Part shown: positions 1 through 10,119 of the stretch, one piece after another
Layout of the letters: the number at the start of each line of letters is the position of its first letter
How positions within the stretch are numbered: the first letter of the stretch is position 1
Source of the DNA: Frigoribacterium sp. Leaf415
GTDB taxonomy: Bacteria > Actinomycetota > Actinomycetes > Actinomycetales > Microbacteriaceae
Assembly: GCF_001424645.1 (NCBI RefSeq)
Contig: NZ_LMQR01000001.1
Coordinates: 1,980,149 to 2,044,148, forward strand
Length of the DNA: 64,000 nt
Direction: 5' to 3'
Translations under genes and position numbers: made by a program
Notes under the pieces: generated by a model
The model's input: the letters and a program-made list of their open reading frames with translations, nothing else
Database searches by the model: none
Told to the model about the DNA's origin: nothing

Positions 1-466
<466 letters not shown>

Positions 467-483
467 GCGGGCCACGGTAGGCG

Positions 484-1668
484 TCAGCGCGCGGGGACGT
501 CCCTCAGGGGTGCGCCGTCGTACTCGCTCAGCGGGCGGATCAGCGAGTTGGCCTCGCGCTGCTCGATGACGTGGGCGCTCCAGCCGAGGACGCGCGACGC
601 GACGAAGAGCGGCGTGAAGACGGACGTCTCGAAGCCCATCAGGTGGTACGCCAGCCCGGACGGGTAGTCGACGTTCGGCTTCAGCCCCTTGCGCTCGAAC
701 ACCGTCGCGGCGACGACGTCGTAGGTCTCCTTGAGCCCGTCGACCCGGTCGTCGCCCTGCTCGCGGGCCCGGTCGACGAGGCGGCCGAGGGCGTCCTCCA
801 TCGTGGGCACGCGGCTGTCGCCGTTCTTGTAGACCCGGTGGCCGAAGCCCATGATCTTCTCCTTGCGGGCGAACGCGTCGTCGAGCCACGCCACCGCGCC
901 GTCGGCCGGTCCGACGCGGTCGAGCAGCTCGAGCGCGGCCTCGTTGGCGCCGCCGTGCAACGGGCCCTTGAGGGCCCCGATCGCGCCGACGATCGACGAG
1001 TGCAGGTCGGACAGCGTCGAGGCGATCACCCGCGCGGTGAAGGTCGAGGCGTTGAACGAGTGCTCGGCGTAGAGGGTCATCGACGTGTCGAACGCGTCGA
1101 CGTCGAGCGCGTCGGGCTCGCGGTCGAACACCTGGTGCAGGAAGTCGGCGCTGTAGCCGAGGTCGTCGCGCGGCGGCACCGGCGGCAGGTCGTGGCGGCG
1201 CCGCTGGTCGTAGGCGATGACGGCGGGCAGCACGGCGAACAGGTGCGTGGCCAGTCGACGCGTGTCCGCGACGTCGTAGGCGCCCGCACCCGTCGTCGGT
1301 TCGGGCCGGGCGGCCCCGATGGCGCTGACCGCGGTGCGCACGACGTCCATCGGGTGGGCCGAGGTCGGGATGAGGTCGATCAGGTGCTGCAGCCCGGGGG
1401 CGAGCGCGCGGTGCGCGCGGAGTTCGGCGTCGAAGTCGCTCCGCTCGTCGGCGGTGGGCAGCTCGCCGTGCAGCAGCAGCCAGGCGACGTCCTCGACGTC
1501 CCGCTCGGCGGAGAGCTGCTGCACCGGATAGCCGCGGTAGAGCAGCGAGTTGCTGGCCGCGTCGACCTTCGAGACCGCCGTCCGGTCGACCGTGACGCCG
1601 GCCAGGCCCTTGTGGATCTCGGGGCCGTCGGAGGCGGCCGGGGCGGGTGCGGTGATGGTGTCGCTCAT
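484..1668 (-). CDS. citrate synthase / 2-methylcitrate synthase (short, type II-like)
   Basis: This 394-residue protein condenses oxaloacetate with acetyl-CoA, or possibly propionyl-CoA. Catalytic blocks are visible: LHGGANEAALELLD with the first His, MGFGHRVYKNGDSR with the second His, and the Asp in NVDYPSG. The C-terminal segment VIEQREANSLIRPLSEYDG is typical of the family. The length matches the short actinobacterial enzymes often annotated as bifunctional 2-methylcitrate/citrate synthase. I chose the ATG at 1666-1668 because a GGAGTG ribosome site lies just upstream; the frame stays open further upstream, but that stretch is Arg/Pro-rich noise. No prpB or prpD neighbour is visible, so citrate and methylcitrate roles cannot be separated here. 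Confidence 0.93.
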   Translation of the reverse strand: MSDTITAPAPAASDGPEIHKGLAGVTVDRTAVSKVDAASNSLLYRGYPVQQLSAERDVEDVAWLLLHGELPTADERSDFDAELRAHRALAPGLQHLIDLIPTSAHPMDVVRTAVSAIGAARPEPTTGAGAYDVADTRRLATHLFAVLPAVIAYDQRRRHDLPPVPPRDDLGYSADFLHQVFDREPDALDVDAFDTSMTLYAEHSFNASTFTARVIASTLSDLHSSIVGAIGALKGPLHGGANEAALELLDRVGPADGAVAWLDDAFARKEKIMGFGHRVYKNGDSRVPTMEDALGRLVDRAREQGDDRVDGLKETYDVVAATVFERKGLKPNVDYPSGLAYHLMGFETSVFTPLFVASRVLGWSAHVIEQREANSLIRPLSEYDGAPLRDVPAR

Positions 1669-2091
1669 GTCACTCCTTCGTGATGAGACGGGCCCGCCGG
1701 GACGGGCCGGACGTGCGGGGGCCAGAGCCCCGTCACGACCGTCGAGGTTCCACTCTAGGTGGCGGGCGCCTCCGGACGGGAGGGGCGGACGGGTCGCGTC
1801 AGCACGACCGACTCGACGTCGGCCCCTGCGAGCAGGCCGACCCGGCCACGTCATGGACTGCGCTCACCGACCACCACCGAGCTTCGAGGGGACGCCGTCG
1901 CCATCACGGGTCGAGCACCCGCTCGGGCGGTACGGCGGAGACGGTACGGCGTCGCGGCACCGATGGCCGGCGGGCTCACGCCGACGGGAAGAGGAAACGC
2001 CACCGTGCCCGTCGTGCCCCGGAGGAGCACGGCGAGCACGATGGCGATCATCCTGCGGTGTTACCGACGGAAGGACCGGCCGGCGAGCGGG
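1669..2091. other. 423-bp intergenic region, no convincing gene
   Basis: This gap separates the citrate synthase start from the 3' end of the CWB2 gene, both on the minus strand, so it should hold the citrate synthase promoter and a terminator. Two small GC-rich stem-loops are visible close to the citrate synthase start: GGCCCG/CGGGCC at about 1691-1708 and GGGGC/GCCCC at about 1718-1731. A 66-codon minus-strand reading frame (1851-2051) begins with a hydrophobic stretch but then turns into Arg/Ser-rich sequence and lacks a clear ribosome site, so I do not call it. Confidence 0.4.
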
Positions 2092-3216
2092 TCAGCCGAC
2101 GGGCGGGCGTGGGCAGTAGTTCAACGTCGCCGCGTTCTCGGAGACGGCCGCCGGGCCGCCGATCGTGACGACCTTCTCGGACGCGAGGCCTGCGATGAGG
2201 TCCTCGGCGTAGTAGTTCGTGCAGCCGGGCGCGGTGAGGAGCACGGGCGACTTCTCGGCACCGGCCACCGCGGCGATCGAGAGCGCGTCTGGGAAGTTCT
2301 GACCAGATGCGAGGTACACGGTGCCCGAGTCGTCGTCGCGGGGGTTCACGGCCTCCGCGTCGCTGAACGCGAAGAACGCGACGAAGGCCGACGTCTCGTA
2401 CCGGTCGCTGCCTGCGAGCAGGGCGATGTTGCCGGGGAACTGCGCCTCCAGATCCCCGAAGATGCCGTCCGAGACCGCCAGCGATCCACCGACGACGGCG
2501 ACGGTCTCGACCTGGAGGTCGTCGAGCAAGGTCGACGTGGCCTGGTCCAGATGCTCCGCCGAGCCCGGGACGAGGACGACCGCGTCCGGCGCACCGGTCG
2601 AGTCGGTGCTGCCCGCGCCAGCCGCGGCGCTGGCGCTGATCGCGTCGGGGAAGTTCTGGCCCGAGGCGACGAAGGCCCGGTAGACGCCGGTCTCGGCGAA
2701 GAACGCGTCGACGACGGCCCGGGAGGTCGCGTAGCGGTCGGCACCCTGGACACGTTCGACCGTCGCTCCGGTGAGCTTGGTGATCTGGGTGGCGACGGCG
2801 GGCGACACGGCGTTGACGCCCCCGATGACGACGACGTTCCGCGGCTTGAGGGCGACGAGGCGGTCGGCCACCGACGACGGGAGGGAGGTCGGAGCCGTCA
2901 GGAGGAGCGGCGCCTTGATCCGCGCGGCGGCCGGAGCGGCGCTCAGCGCGTCGGGGAACAGCAGGCCGTTCGCGACGATGACCGTGCCGGCGCCGTCCGG
3001 GTACGCCCGGCCGGCGATGTCGGCGGCTGTCGCGAAGCGGTCGGCCCCCTGGTAACGGTCGAGGACGGGTGCTGCGGCGGCGGTGCTCGTGTCGGCCTCG
3101 GAGAAGGACCCGGAAGCGGGGTCGGCGGTCGCCGCCGTGACGCCGGCCAGGCTCAGGGCGACGATGCCACCGACGGCGGCGGTCACGCCGAGGGCACGGG
3201 TGATGTAAGAGTTCAC
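2092..3216 (-). CDS. secreted cell-wall-binding repeat (CWB2) protein
   Basis: A 374-residue exported protein. Residues 1-32 form a signal peptide (MNSYITRALGVTAAVGGIVA followed by ALSLAG and an Ala-rich cleavage region). Three tandem CWB2-type modules (PF04122) follow, each with the hallmarks RxxGADRxxTA, a FPDALS block (LLFPDALSAA, NFPDAISASA, NFPDALSIAA) and VVxIGGxxAVS. In Clostridioides such modules anchor proteins to the wall through secondary polymers; in actinobacteria the triple repeat often forms the whole protein and its partner is unknown. No catalytic domain is attached. The single late Cys pair (near APGCTN and LNYCPRP) could form a disulfide. Confidence 0.9.
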   Translation of the reverse strand: MNSYITRALGVTAAVGGIVALSLAGVTAATADPASGSFSEADTSTAAAAPVLDRYQGADRFATAADIAGRAYPDGAGTVIVANGLLFPDALSAAPAAARIKAPLLLTAPTSLPSSVADRLVALKPRNVVVIGGVNAVSPAVATQITKLTGATVERVQGADRYATSRAVVDAFFAETGVYRAFVASGQNFPDAISASAAAGAGSTDSTGAPDAVVLVPGSAEHLDQATSTLLDDLQVETVAVVGGSLAVSDGIFGDLEAQFPGNIALLAGSDRYETSAFVAFFAFSDAEAVNPRDDDSGTVYLASGQNFPDALSIAAVAGAEKSPVLLTAPGCTNYYAEDLIAGLASEKVVTIGGPAAVSENAATLNYCPRPPVG

Positions 3217-3373
3217 GGGGGTCCTGTCCGATCGGGCTGAGGTTCTGCTGTGAGGCTAGAAGCCCGATCGTGCGCCCGGCAGCCCCCGTCCGGGCAGCCC
3301 CCGTCCTGGTGATCCCCGTCCGGGGGGTGCCCCCGGGCCGCGGTCGACGGGGCGTCGCGGCCCCTCCGTCGGC

Positions 3374-4978
3374 TCAGGCAGGGGCCGCCGAGAAGCGGTC
3401 GACGAGCTCGCGCTTGAGCACCTTGCCGCTGGGGCCGAGGGGCAGGGCGTCGAGGACGTGGACGACGCGGGGGAACTTGTAGGCCGCGATCTCGTCGGCC
3501 ACGAACGCGACCAACTCGTCGGGCGTCGCCGTGGCGCCGTCGCGCAGGACGACGGCCGCCTCGATCTCTTGCCCGTGCAGCTCGTGCGGCACGCCGAAGA
3601 CGGCTGCCATCGTGACGTCGGGGTGCAGCGCGAGTACCTCTTCGACCTGCCGCGGGTACACGTTGTAGCCGTTGCGGATGATCATGTCCTTCGTGCGGTC
3701 GACGATCGTCAGGTAGCCGTCGTCGTCCTTCGTGCCGAGGTCGCCCGTGCGGAACCAGCCGTCGACGATCGCCTTCGCGGTGTCGTCGGGACGGTTGAGG
3801 TAGCCGTTCATCAGGTTGTGACCACGGATGACGAGCTCGCCGATCTCGCCGTGCGGCAGCAGCACGATCGAGTCCTCGACGTGCTGGTCGGCGATCTCGA
3901 CGTCGACGCCCCAGATCGGTGTGCCGATGGTCCCGGGTCGCGGCGGCACCCCGACGTGGTTGAAGGTCGCGACGGGCGAGGTCTCGGTCAGGCCGTAGCC
4001 CTCGTGGATCGGTGCGTCGTACACCTGCTGGAACTTCTCGAGCACCGCGAGCGGCAGCGAGGCCCCGCCCGAGACGGCGTAGCGCAACGGCGGACGCGCC
4101 TCGCTGCGGGTGGCGGCGGCGATGAGGGCCATGTACATCGTGGGCACGCCCATGAACACCTCGCAGCCGTGTTCGACCATGGCGGCGAGCGCGGCGTCGC
4201 CGTCGAACCTCGGCAGCATGACGATGGTCGCGCCGACCCGGAACCCGGTGTTCATCGTGCAGGTCTGCCCGAAGGTGTGGAACAGCGGCAGCGCACCGAG
4301 CAGCACGTCGCCCCGGTGCATGTCGAACGTCGTCATCAGGTTGGTGTTGACCTGCTCGATCAGCGCGAGGTGCGACCCCTCGGCGCCCTTGGGCTGGCCG
4401 GTGGTCCCGCTCGTGTAGAGGATCGTGGCGGTGTCGAACGGGTCGCGGGGAACGTAGGTGTCGAGCGGTTCGGCGGCCGCGGCGAGGTCTTCCAGGCGGT
4501 CGGGCGCGGGCACGGCGCCGTCGGCCGCATCTGCCTGGGGCGCGTCGCCGGCAGGAGGCGCGAGCACGGTCAGGACGTCGACCCCGGCCAGCTGCCCTCC
4601 CGCACCTCCTTCGCCGAGCAGCGGCGCGGCGCAGACGAGCAGGCGGGAGCCGCTGTCCCGCAACACGTACTCGATCTCGTGTCGTTTCAGGAGGGCGTGC
4701 ACAGGCACGGCGACCGCGCCGAGCGCGAGCGTCGCGTAGTAGACCCGCGGGAAGTCGGCCACGTTCGGGACGAGCATGGCGACCCGGTCGCCGGGGCCGA
4801 CGCCACGGGCACGGAGGGCACCGGCGTAGGCCAGCGTCTGCTGCCAGAGCTCGGCGTAGGTGGTCGAGGTGGGCCCGACGATGACGGCGACGTCGTCGGG
4901 GTGCCGGGCGGCCGACTCCGCCAGGATGGCCGCGACCGACGCGGTGGCGTGGCCTCGGGGGCTGGGTGCTGATGACAT
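3374..4978 (-). CDS. AMP-forming acyl-CoA synthetase (FadD-like)
   Basis: A 534-residue ANL-superfamily ligase that activates a carboxylic acid to an acyl-adenylate and then to acyl-CoA. Signatures in order: the phosphate loop LYTSGTTGQPKG at residues 187-198, GYGLTETSPV, WFRTGDLG, the hinge DRTKDMIIRNGYNVYPRQVE, and the C-terminal catalytic lysine in LGPSGKVLKREL. There is no signal peptide or membrane segment. Most similar by eye to medium/long-chain fatty-acyl-CoA ligases, but the substrate cannot be read from sequence; benzoate- or other aryl-acid-type substrates remain possible. The gene is single on the minus strand and divergent from hrpA, with about 100 bp between the two starts. Confidence 0.92.
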   Translation of the reverse strand: MSSAPSPRGHATASVAAILAESAARHPDDVAVIVGPTSTTYAELWQQTLAYAGALRARGVGPGDRVAMLVPNVADFPRVYYATLALGAVAVPVHALLKRHEIEYVLRDSGSRLLVCAAPLLGEGGAGGQLAGVDVLTVLAPPAGDAPQADAADGAVPAPDRLEDLAAAAEPLDTYVPRDPFDTATILYTSGTTGQPKGAEGSHLALIEQVNTNLMTTFDMHRGDVLLGALPLFHTFGQTCTMNTGFRVGATIVMLPRFDGDAALAAMVEHGCEVFMGVPTMYMALIAAATRSEARPPLRYAVSGGASLPLAVLEKFQQVYDAPIHEGYGLTETSPVATFNHVGVPPRPGTIGTPIWGVDVEIADQHVEDSIVLLPHGEIGELVIRGHNLMNGYLNRPDDTAKAIVDGWFRTGDLGTKDDDGYLTIVDRTKDMIIRNGYNVYPRQVEEVLALHPDVTMAAVFGVPHELHGQEIEAAVVLRDGATATPDELVAFVADEIAAYKFPRVVHVLDALPLGPSGKVLKRELVDRFSAAPA

Positions 4979-5081
4979 CTGTGTCTCTCCGTCTCCGTCG
5001 ACGTGCAGTCTGCCGCGATCCTACGACGCGACACGACCGGCGCGCCCCCGCCCAGCCCGGGCGGCTTACGATGGAGGGCTC

Positions 5082-8000
5082 ATGATCCCCACCATCACGT
5101 ATCCCGCCGAGCTGCCGGTCAGCCAGAGGCGCGACGACATCGCCGCGGCGATCCGTGACAACCAGGTCGTCATCGTCGCCGGCGCCACCGGCTCGGGCAA
5201 GACGACCCAGCTGCCCAAGATCTGCCTCGAGCTCGGTCGCACCAAGATCGGCCACACCCAGCCCCGTCGCATCGCGGCCCGCACGATCAGCGAGCGCATC
5301 GCCGAAGAACTCGGCGACGAGGTCGGCGGCGTCGTCGGGTACCAGGTGCGGTTCACCGACAAGGTCGGCGCCGACACGCAGATCAAGCTGATGACCGACG
5401 GCATCCTGCTCAACGAGATCCACTTCGACCGCGAGCTCGAGCGCTACGACACGATCATCATCGACGAGGCCCACGAGCGCAGCCTCACGATCGACTTCCT
5501 GCTCGGCTACCTCAAGCAGCTGCTGCCCCGCCGCCCCGACCTCAAGCTGATCATCACCAGCGCCACGATCGACCCCGAGTCGTTCTCGAAGCACTTCGGC
5601 GACGCGCCCATCGTCGAGGTCTCGGGTCGCACCTACCCGGTCGAGGTCCGCTACCGACCCCTCGTCGCCGACGACACCACGAGCGACGACGACGGCGACC
5701 TCGACGACGACGACCGCCCCTCGGGTCGGCAGGGCGACCGGCAGGAGGCGCGGGCCGGCGACCGCAGGCAGCGCGCCGACGACAAGGACTACCTCCAGGG
5801 CATCAACGAGGCCCTCGACGAGCTCGCGCGCGAGTCGAGCGGCGACGTCCTGGTCTTCCTCAGCGGCGAGAACGAGATCCGAGACGCCGAAGAGAGCATC
5901 CGCGGCCGCAACCTGCCGCACACCGAGGTGCTGCCCCTCTACGGCCGGCTGAGCGCCGCCGACCAGCACCGCGTCTTCCAGCCCAGCACGACCGCCGGCA
6001 CCCGCAGGCGCATCGTCCTCGCGACCAACGTCGCCGAGACCAGCCTCACCGTGCCCGGCATCAAGTACGTGATCGACGCCGGCACGGCCCGCATCAGCCG
6101 CTACTCGACCCGGGCCAAGGTGCAGCGCCTGCCGATCGAGGCCATCTCGCAGGCGAGCGCCAACCAGCGGTCCGGTCGCTCCGGTCGCACGAGCAGCGGC
6201 ATCGCGATCCGCCTCTACAGCGAGACCGACTTCGAGAAGCGTCCCGAGTTCACCGAGCCCGAGATCCTGCGGACCAACCTCGCCGCGGTCATCCTGCAGA
6301 TGATCTCGCTGAACCTCGGCGACATCGCCGCCTTCCCCTTCCTGCAGCCGCCCGACTCCCGCGGCATCAAGGACGGCCTCGATCTGCTGCGCGAGCTCGG
6401 CGCCGTCACCCAGGGTGGCCAGATCACGCGTGTCGGCAAGCAGCTCACCCGACTGCCGATCGACCCGCGCCTCGCCCGGATGGTCGTCGAGTCGAAGACG
6501 CAGGGCACGACACGCGAGGTGCTCGCCATCGTCTCGGCGCTGAGCATCCAGGACCCCCGCGAGCGCCCCCTCGATCGACGAGCCCAGGCCGACGAGAAGC
6601 ACTCGCGCTTCCGCGACCCCAAGGGCGACTTCCTCACCCTGCTCAACCTGTTCGAGTACCTCGAGGACAAGCAGAGGGAGCTCAGCGGCAACGCCTTCAA
6701 GCGGCTGTGCCGCGACGAGTTCCTCAACTACCTGCGCATCCGCGAGTGGCAGGACGTCTACCGCCAACTCACCCGAGCAGCCCGTCCCCTCGGGCTGCAC
6801 GTCGGCGAGCGCAGCGCGAACCCCGACGGCGTGCACCGCAGCCTGCTGGCCGGCCTGCTCAGCCAGATCGGCCTGTTCGACCCGCAGAAGAAGGACTTCG
6901 TCGGTGCCCGCCAGACGAGGTTCCTGATCTTCCCGGGCAGCAGCCTCGCGAAGAAGCCGCCGGCGGCCGTGATGACCGCCGAACTGGTCGAGACCAGCCG
7001 CCTGTTCGCCCGGGTCGCCGGCTCGATCGACCCGGCCTGGGCCGAACCGCTCGCGCCCGACCTGGTGAAGCGCAGCTACGGCGAGCCCCACTGGGAGAAG
7101 AAGCAGGGTGCCGTCGTCGCCTACGAGCGCGTCACGCTCTACGGTGTGCCGATCGTCGAGCGACGGCGCATCCAGTTCTCGCGCATCGACCCCGCCTACG
7201 CCCGCGAGCTGTTCATCCGACACGCGCTCGTCGAGGGCGACTGGGAGGGGCACCAGGCCTTCGAGCAGAAGAACCAGCAGCTGATCCGCGAGCTGACCGA
7301 GGTCGAAGAGCGCACCCGCCGCCGCGACATCCTGGTCGACGGCGACGCCGCGTTCGAGTTCTTCCAACGGCGCATCCCGGCCGACGTCGCCAGCATGCGC
7401 GACTTCGAGGGCTGGTGGCGCAAGGCCAAGGTCGACACCCCCGACCTGCTCACCATGACCGCCGCCGACCTGCTCGGGGACGACGAACCCGACGTCGACG
7501 AACAGGGCTTCCCGAGCACGTGGCAGCAGGGCGACCAGACGTTGACCCTGCGCTACAAGTTCGAGCCGGGGGCCGACGACGACGGCGTGACCGTGATCGT
7601 CCCGCTGCCGCTGTTGCCGCGCCTCCGTCCGGTCGGGTTCGACTGGCAGGTGCCGGGGTTGCGCGACGAGCTGGTCACGTCGTTGATCAAGTCGCTGCCG
7701 AAGCAGATCCGCAAGAACGTGGTCCCCGCCGCCGACTGGGCGTCGAAGATCACCGACGAGCTGCCCGACGCACCGCCCGCCGACGTCGACGAGCCGTTCA
7801 CCGCGACCGTGGCCGCGGCCATCAAGAAGCTCACCTACACGCCCGTCACGACCGACGACTTCGACCTGCACCGCGTGCCCGCCCACCTGCGGGTCACGTA
7901 CGCGGTGGTCGACGAGCGGGGCCGCACGGTCGGTGCCGACAAAGACCTGGACGCGCTGCAGCACCGGTTGCGCGACGCCACGCGCGACAGCGTCGCCCGC

Positions 8001-8975
8001 GTCACGCAGGGCGGCGGGCGCGAGGAGCGCGGCCGCGGCCGGGGTCGAGGACGAGGAGGCGCGGGTGGCGACACCACGCCCGTCGCGCCTCGCCCCACCA
8101 GCTCGATCGAGCGCGAGGGCCTGACGTCGTGGGACTTCGACGAGCTCCCCGCCGTCGTCGACACCCGTCACGGCGACACCGTCATCCGGGCCTACCCGGC
8201 TCTGGTCGACCACGGCGACTCGGTCTCGATCACATTGATGGCGACACCCGCCGACCAGGCCCTCGCGACGCCGAAGGGCGTGCGGCGCCTGCTGATGCTG
8301 GCGACGCCGTCGCCCGTGGCCTATGTGCAGCAGCACCTGACGAGCGCCGAGAAGCTCATCCTGGCGACGAGTCCGTACCAGAACACGTCGGCGCTCTTCG
8401 CGGACTGCCTGGTGGCCGTCGTCGACGACGTGCTGTTCCGGGTGAAGCCCGACGGCATGGTGATGACCAAGAAAGAGTTCCTCTCGACTCGCGACCGGGT
8501 GTCGGGGGCCGTGATGGACCAGATGTTCCAGACCGTCTCGCTCGTCGCCCGCACGCTGACCGCCGCCCGCGACGCCGACAAGGCGATGAAGGGTGCGACG
8601 TCGATGACCCTCCTCGCCGCGCTGACCGACATGCGCCAGCAGCGCGACCGGCTGATCCGTCCGGGCTTCGTGTCGCAGACCGGGCTCCAGCAGCTGCAGC
8701 GCGTGCCGGTGTACCTCGTGGGCATCACGAAGCGCACGGCGAAGCTGCTCGAGAACCCCGGGCGGGACCGCGTCTGGCTGAGCGAGGTGCAGCAGGCGAC
8801 CGAGCGGTACGAGGCCGCGGGCGGGACGTTCCCGCCGACCGACACCGCGCCTCCTGCGCTCGTCCGCGCCCGCTGGATGCTCGAGGAGTTCCGCCTCAGC
8901 CTGTTCGCACAGGACCTGCGCCCGAGCGAGAGCGTCTCGCTGCAGCGCATCGTCAAGGTGCTCGCCTCCGCCTGA
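5082..8975 (+). CDS. hrpA: ATP-dependent RNA helicase HrpA
   Basis: A 1297-residue DEAH-box helicase of full HrpA length. Motif I GATGSGKTTQ lies at residues 34-43, motif II DEAH at 128-131, motif III TSAT shortly after, and motif VI QRSGRSGR in the second RecA fold; the long HrpA-specific DUF3418 region follows. The ATG at 5082 is chosen because GGAGG sits 6 bp upstream; the frame is open further 5' but that part overlaps the divergent ligase. Two low-complexity linkers stand out: an Asp-rich then Arg-rich insert near residues 200-230, and a (RG)n tract about residue 985. Each carries a copy of the dispersed decamer GGAGGCGCGG (5744 and 8055). HrpA acts in mRNA turnover and in rescue of stalled ribosomes in E. 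coli. Confidence 0.96.
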   Translation: MIPTITYPAELPVSQRRDDIAAAIRDNQVVIVAGATGSGKTTQLPKICLELGRTKIGHTQPRRIAARTISERIAEELGDEVGGVVGYQVRFTDKVGADTQIKLMTDGILLNEIHFDRELERYDTIIIDEAHERSLTIDFLLGYLKQLLPRRPDLKLIITSATIDPESFSKHFGDAPIVEVSGRTYPVEVRYRPLVADDTTSDDDGDLDDDDRPSGRQGDRQEARAGDRRQRADDKDYLQGINEALDELARESSGDVLVFLSGENEIRDAEESIRGRNLPHTEVLPLYGRLSAADQHRVFQPSTTAGTRRRIVLATNVAETSLTVPGIKYVIDAGTARISRYSTRAKVQRLPIEAISQASANQRSGRSGRTSSGIAIRLYSETDFEKRPEFTEPEILRTNLAAVILQMISLNLGDIAAFPFLQPPDSRGIKDGLDLLRELGAVTQGGQITRVGKQLTRLPIDPRLARMVVESKTQGTTREVLAIVSALSIQDPRERPLDRRAQADEKHSRFRDPKGDFLTLLNLFEYLEDKQRELSGNAFKRLCRDEFLNYLRIREWQDVYRQLTRAARPLGLHVGERSANPDGVHRSLLAGLLSQIGLFDPQKKDFVGARQTRFLIFPGSSLAKKPPAAVMTAELVETSRLFARVAGSIDPAWAEPLAPDLVKRSYGEPHWEKKQGAVVAYERVTLYGVPIVERRRIQFSRIDPAYARELFIRHALVEGDWEGHQAFEQKNQQLIRELTEVEERTRRRDILVDGDAAFEFFQRRIPADVASMRDFEGWWRKAKVDTPDLLTMTAADLLGDDEPDVDEQGFPSTWQQGDQTLTLRYKFEPGADDDGVTVIVPLPLLPRLRPVGFDWQVPGLRDELVTSLIKSLPKQIRKNVVPAADWASKITDELPDAPPADVDEPFTATVAAAIKKLTYTPVTTDDFDLHRVPAHLRVTYAVVDERGRTVGADKDLDALQHRLRDATRDSVARVTQGGGREERGRGRGRGRGGAGGDTTPVAPRPTSSIEREGLTSWDFDELPAVVDTRHGDTVIRAYPALVDHGDSVSITLMATPADQALATPKGVRRLLMLATPSPVAYVQQHLTSAEKLILATSPYQNTSALFADCLVAVVDDVLFRVKPDGMVMTKKEFLSTRDRVSGAVMDQMFQTVSLVARTLTAARDADKAMKGATSMTLLAALTDMRQQRDRLIRPGFVSQTGLQQLQRVPVYLVGITKRTAKLLENPGRDRVWLSEVQQATERYEAAGGTFPPTDTAPPALVRARWMLEEFRLSLFAQDLRPSESVSLQRIVKVLASA
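5744..5753 (+). repeat. first clear copy of the dispersed decamer GGAGGCGCGG
   Basis: This is one of about 35-40 exact copies of GGAGGCGCGG or its complement CCGCGCCTCC that I find in the window. Other plus-orientation copies include those near 8055, 15201, 16182, 17460, 21264, 26720, 33378, 38262, 40170, 49351, 50591, 52330, 52840, 55687 and 63060. Complement copies include those near 8845, 15229, 17844, 18453, 25741, 27304, 32282, 33354, 33705, 34883, 37330, 40126, 40806, 50760, 51678, 52408, 53840, 55598, 55655, 60590 and 62290. Copies lie in genes, terminators and gaps; see findings. Confidence 0.8.
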
Positions 8976-9016
8976 GCGGGGCCCCGGGGTCTCGTGGCCG
9001 CCACTAGCCTGTGGGA

Positions 9017-10045
9017 ATGCGCGCGACGGTGAAGGACGTGGCGGCACTCGCCGGAGTGTCGCCGAAGACCGTCTCGAACGTGATCAACGGCGTCGTCTTC
9101 GTGCGACCCGACACCAGGACCCGGGTCGAGAGCGCGCTCGCCGAGCTCGACTACGTGCCGAACCTCAGCGCGCGCGGCCTGCGCACCGGGCGCACCGGGT
9201 CGATCGCCCTGGCCTTCCCCGACCTGAGCACCCCGTACAGCGCCGAGATGACGCACTGGTTCGTCGAGCAGGCGCACGAACGCGGCTGGTCGATCCAGCT
9301 CGAGCAGACCGGCTCGCGGCCCGAGCGCGAGGGCGAGCTGCTCTCGCGGGGCAAGGAGCACCTCGTCGACGGCCTCGTCCTCAACCCGATCACGCTCGAC
9401 GCCAGCGCCCTGTCGTCGGCCGGTTCCGGCACCGGGGCCGCCACCGACTCGTTGCCGCCCGTCGTCGTGATCGGCGAGGTCGAACAGACTCTCGTCGACC
9501 AGGTGCGGGTCGACAGCGTCGCCGCGGCCCGCGACATGACAGCCCACCTGATCGCCGTCGGGCACCGCCGCATCGCGACCCTGGGCGACTCGGCCGGCGA
9601 GTTCGACACGGCGACGGCCCGCGCGCGCACCCGAGGCTTCGAGCAGGCCATGGCCGAGGCCGGGCTGCCCGTCGACCGTGCTCTGCAGTACTCGTGCCCC
9701 GAATGGACGTCGGCCGACGCCTTCGCCGTCGTCCGCGCCGCGATCGATCGCGGCGACCGGCCCGACGCGATCTTCTGCTTCACCGACTCGCTCGCGATCG
9801 GCGCCGTCAGCGCGCTGAGTTCGGGGGGCCTGCGCGTCCCCGACGACGTCGCGGTCGCCGGCTTCGACGACATCGTCGACGGGAGGTTCTCCGTGCCGCC
9901 GCTGACGACCGTCTCCTTCGACAAGCGACTGTTCGTCGACCGCACCCTCGAGCTGCTCGCGGCCCGCATCGCCGACCGGCAGGGCGCGGCCGAGCTCGTG
10001 CTCATCCCCCACGAGATCGTCGTGCGCGCCAGCACCCGCGCCTGA
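9017..10045 (+). CDS. LacI-family transcriptional regulator
   Basis: A 342-residue repressor-type protein. The N-terminal helix-turn-helix with hinge reads TVKDVAALAGVSPKTVSNVI and continues to LDYVPNLSARGLRTGRTG. A periplasmic-binding-protein-like sugar domain follows, with the typical blocks GHRRIATLGD, PDAIFCFTDSLAIGA and VPDDVAVAGFDDI. A GTG at 9011 is an alternative in-frame start two codons upstream. It sits directly in front of a sugar ABC importer and a GH51 arabinofuranosidase, and a palindrome lies in the importer promoter. The likely job is sensing arabinose or an arabino-oligosaccharide and controlling that operon; the ligand is inferred from context only. Confidence 0.92.
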   Translation: MRATVKDVAALAGVSPKTVSNVINGVVFVRPDTRTRVESALAELDYVPNLSARGLRTGRTGSIALAFPDLSTPYSAEMTHWFVEQAHERGWSIQLEQTGSRPEREGELLSRGKEHLVDGLVLNPITLDASALSSAGSGTGAATDSLPPVVVIGEVEQTLVDQVRVDSVAAARDMTAHLIAVGHRRIATLGDSAGEFDTATARARTRGFEQAMAEAGLPVDRALQYSCPEWTSADAFAVVRAAIDRGDRPDAIFCFTDSLAIGAVSALSSGGLRVPDDVAVAGFDDIVDGRFSVPPLTTVSFDKRLFVDRTLELLAARIADRQGAAELVLIPHEIVVRASTRA

Positions 10046-10055
10046 CACCACGAGA

Positions 10056-10093
10056 TGGGCACGACGCCACGAGAAAACCTGGCGCCGTGCCCA
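10056..10093 (+). terminator. stem-loop terminator after the LacI gene
   Basis: The arms TGGGCACGACGCCA and TGGCGCCGTGCCCA pair over 14 bp with one mismatch around a 10-nt loop. It starts 10 bp after the regulator's stop codon. There is no T-run, as is common for actinobacterial terminators. It would separate regulator transcription from the importer operon. Confidence 0.7.
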
Positions 10094-10119
10094 CCTCCTG
10101 GTGTTGTGCCGAACGCCTC

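Noticed and set aside
1851..2051. 66-codon minus-strand frame beginning with a hydrophobic stretch
   Set aside because: After about 25 residues it becomes Arg/Ser/Pro-rich without pattern, and there is no clear ribosome site; I could not support it as a gene.
3213..9047. A 1944-codon open frame on the minus strand covering the ligase and hrpA
   Set aside because: The product is Arg/Gly/Val/Asp-rich noise typical of antisense frames in 70% G+C DNA, while the other strand or frame carries clear helicase and ligase motifs. The same applies to other very long frames opposite real genes, for example opposite nrdE and opposite the helicase-like gene.
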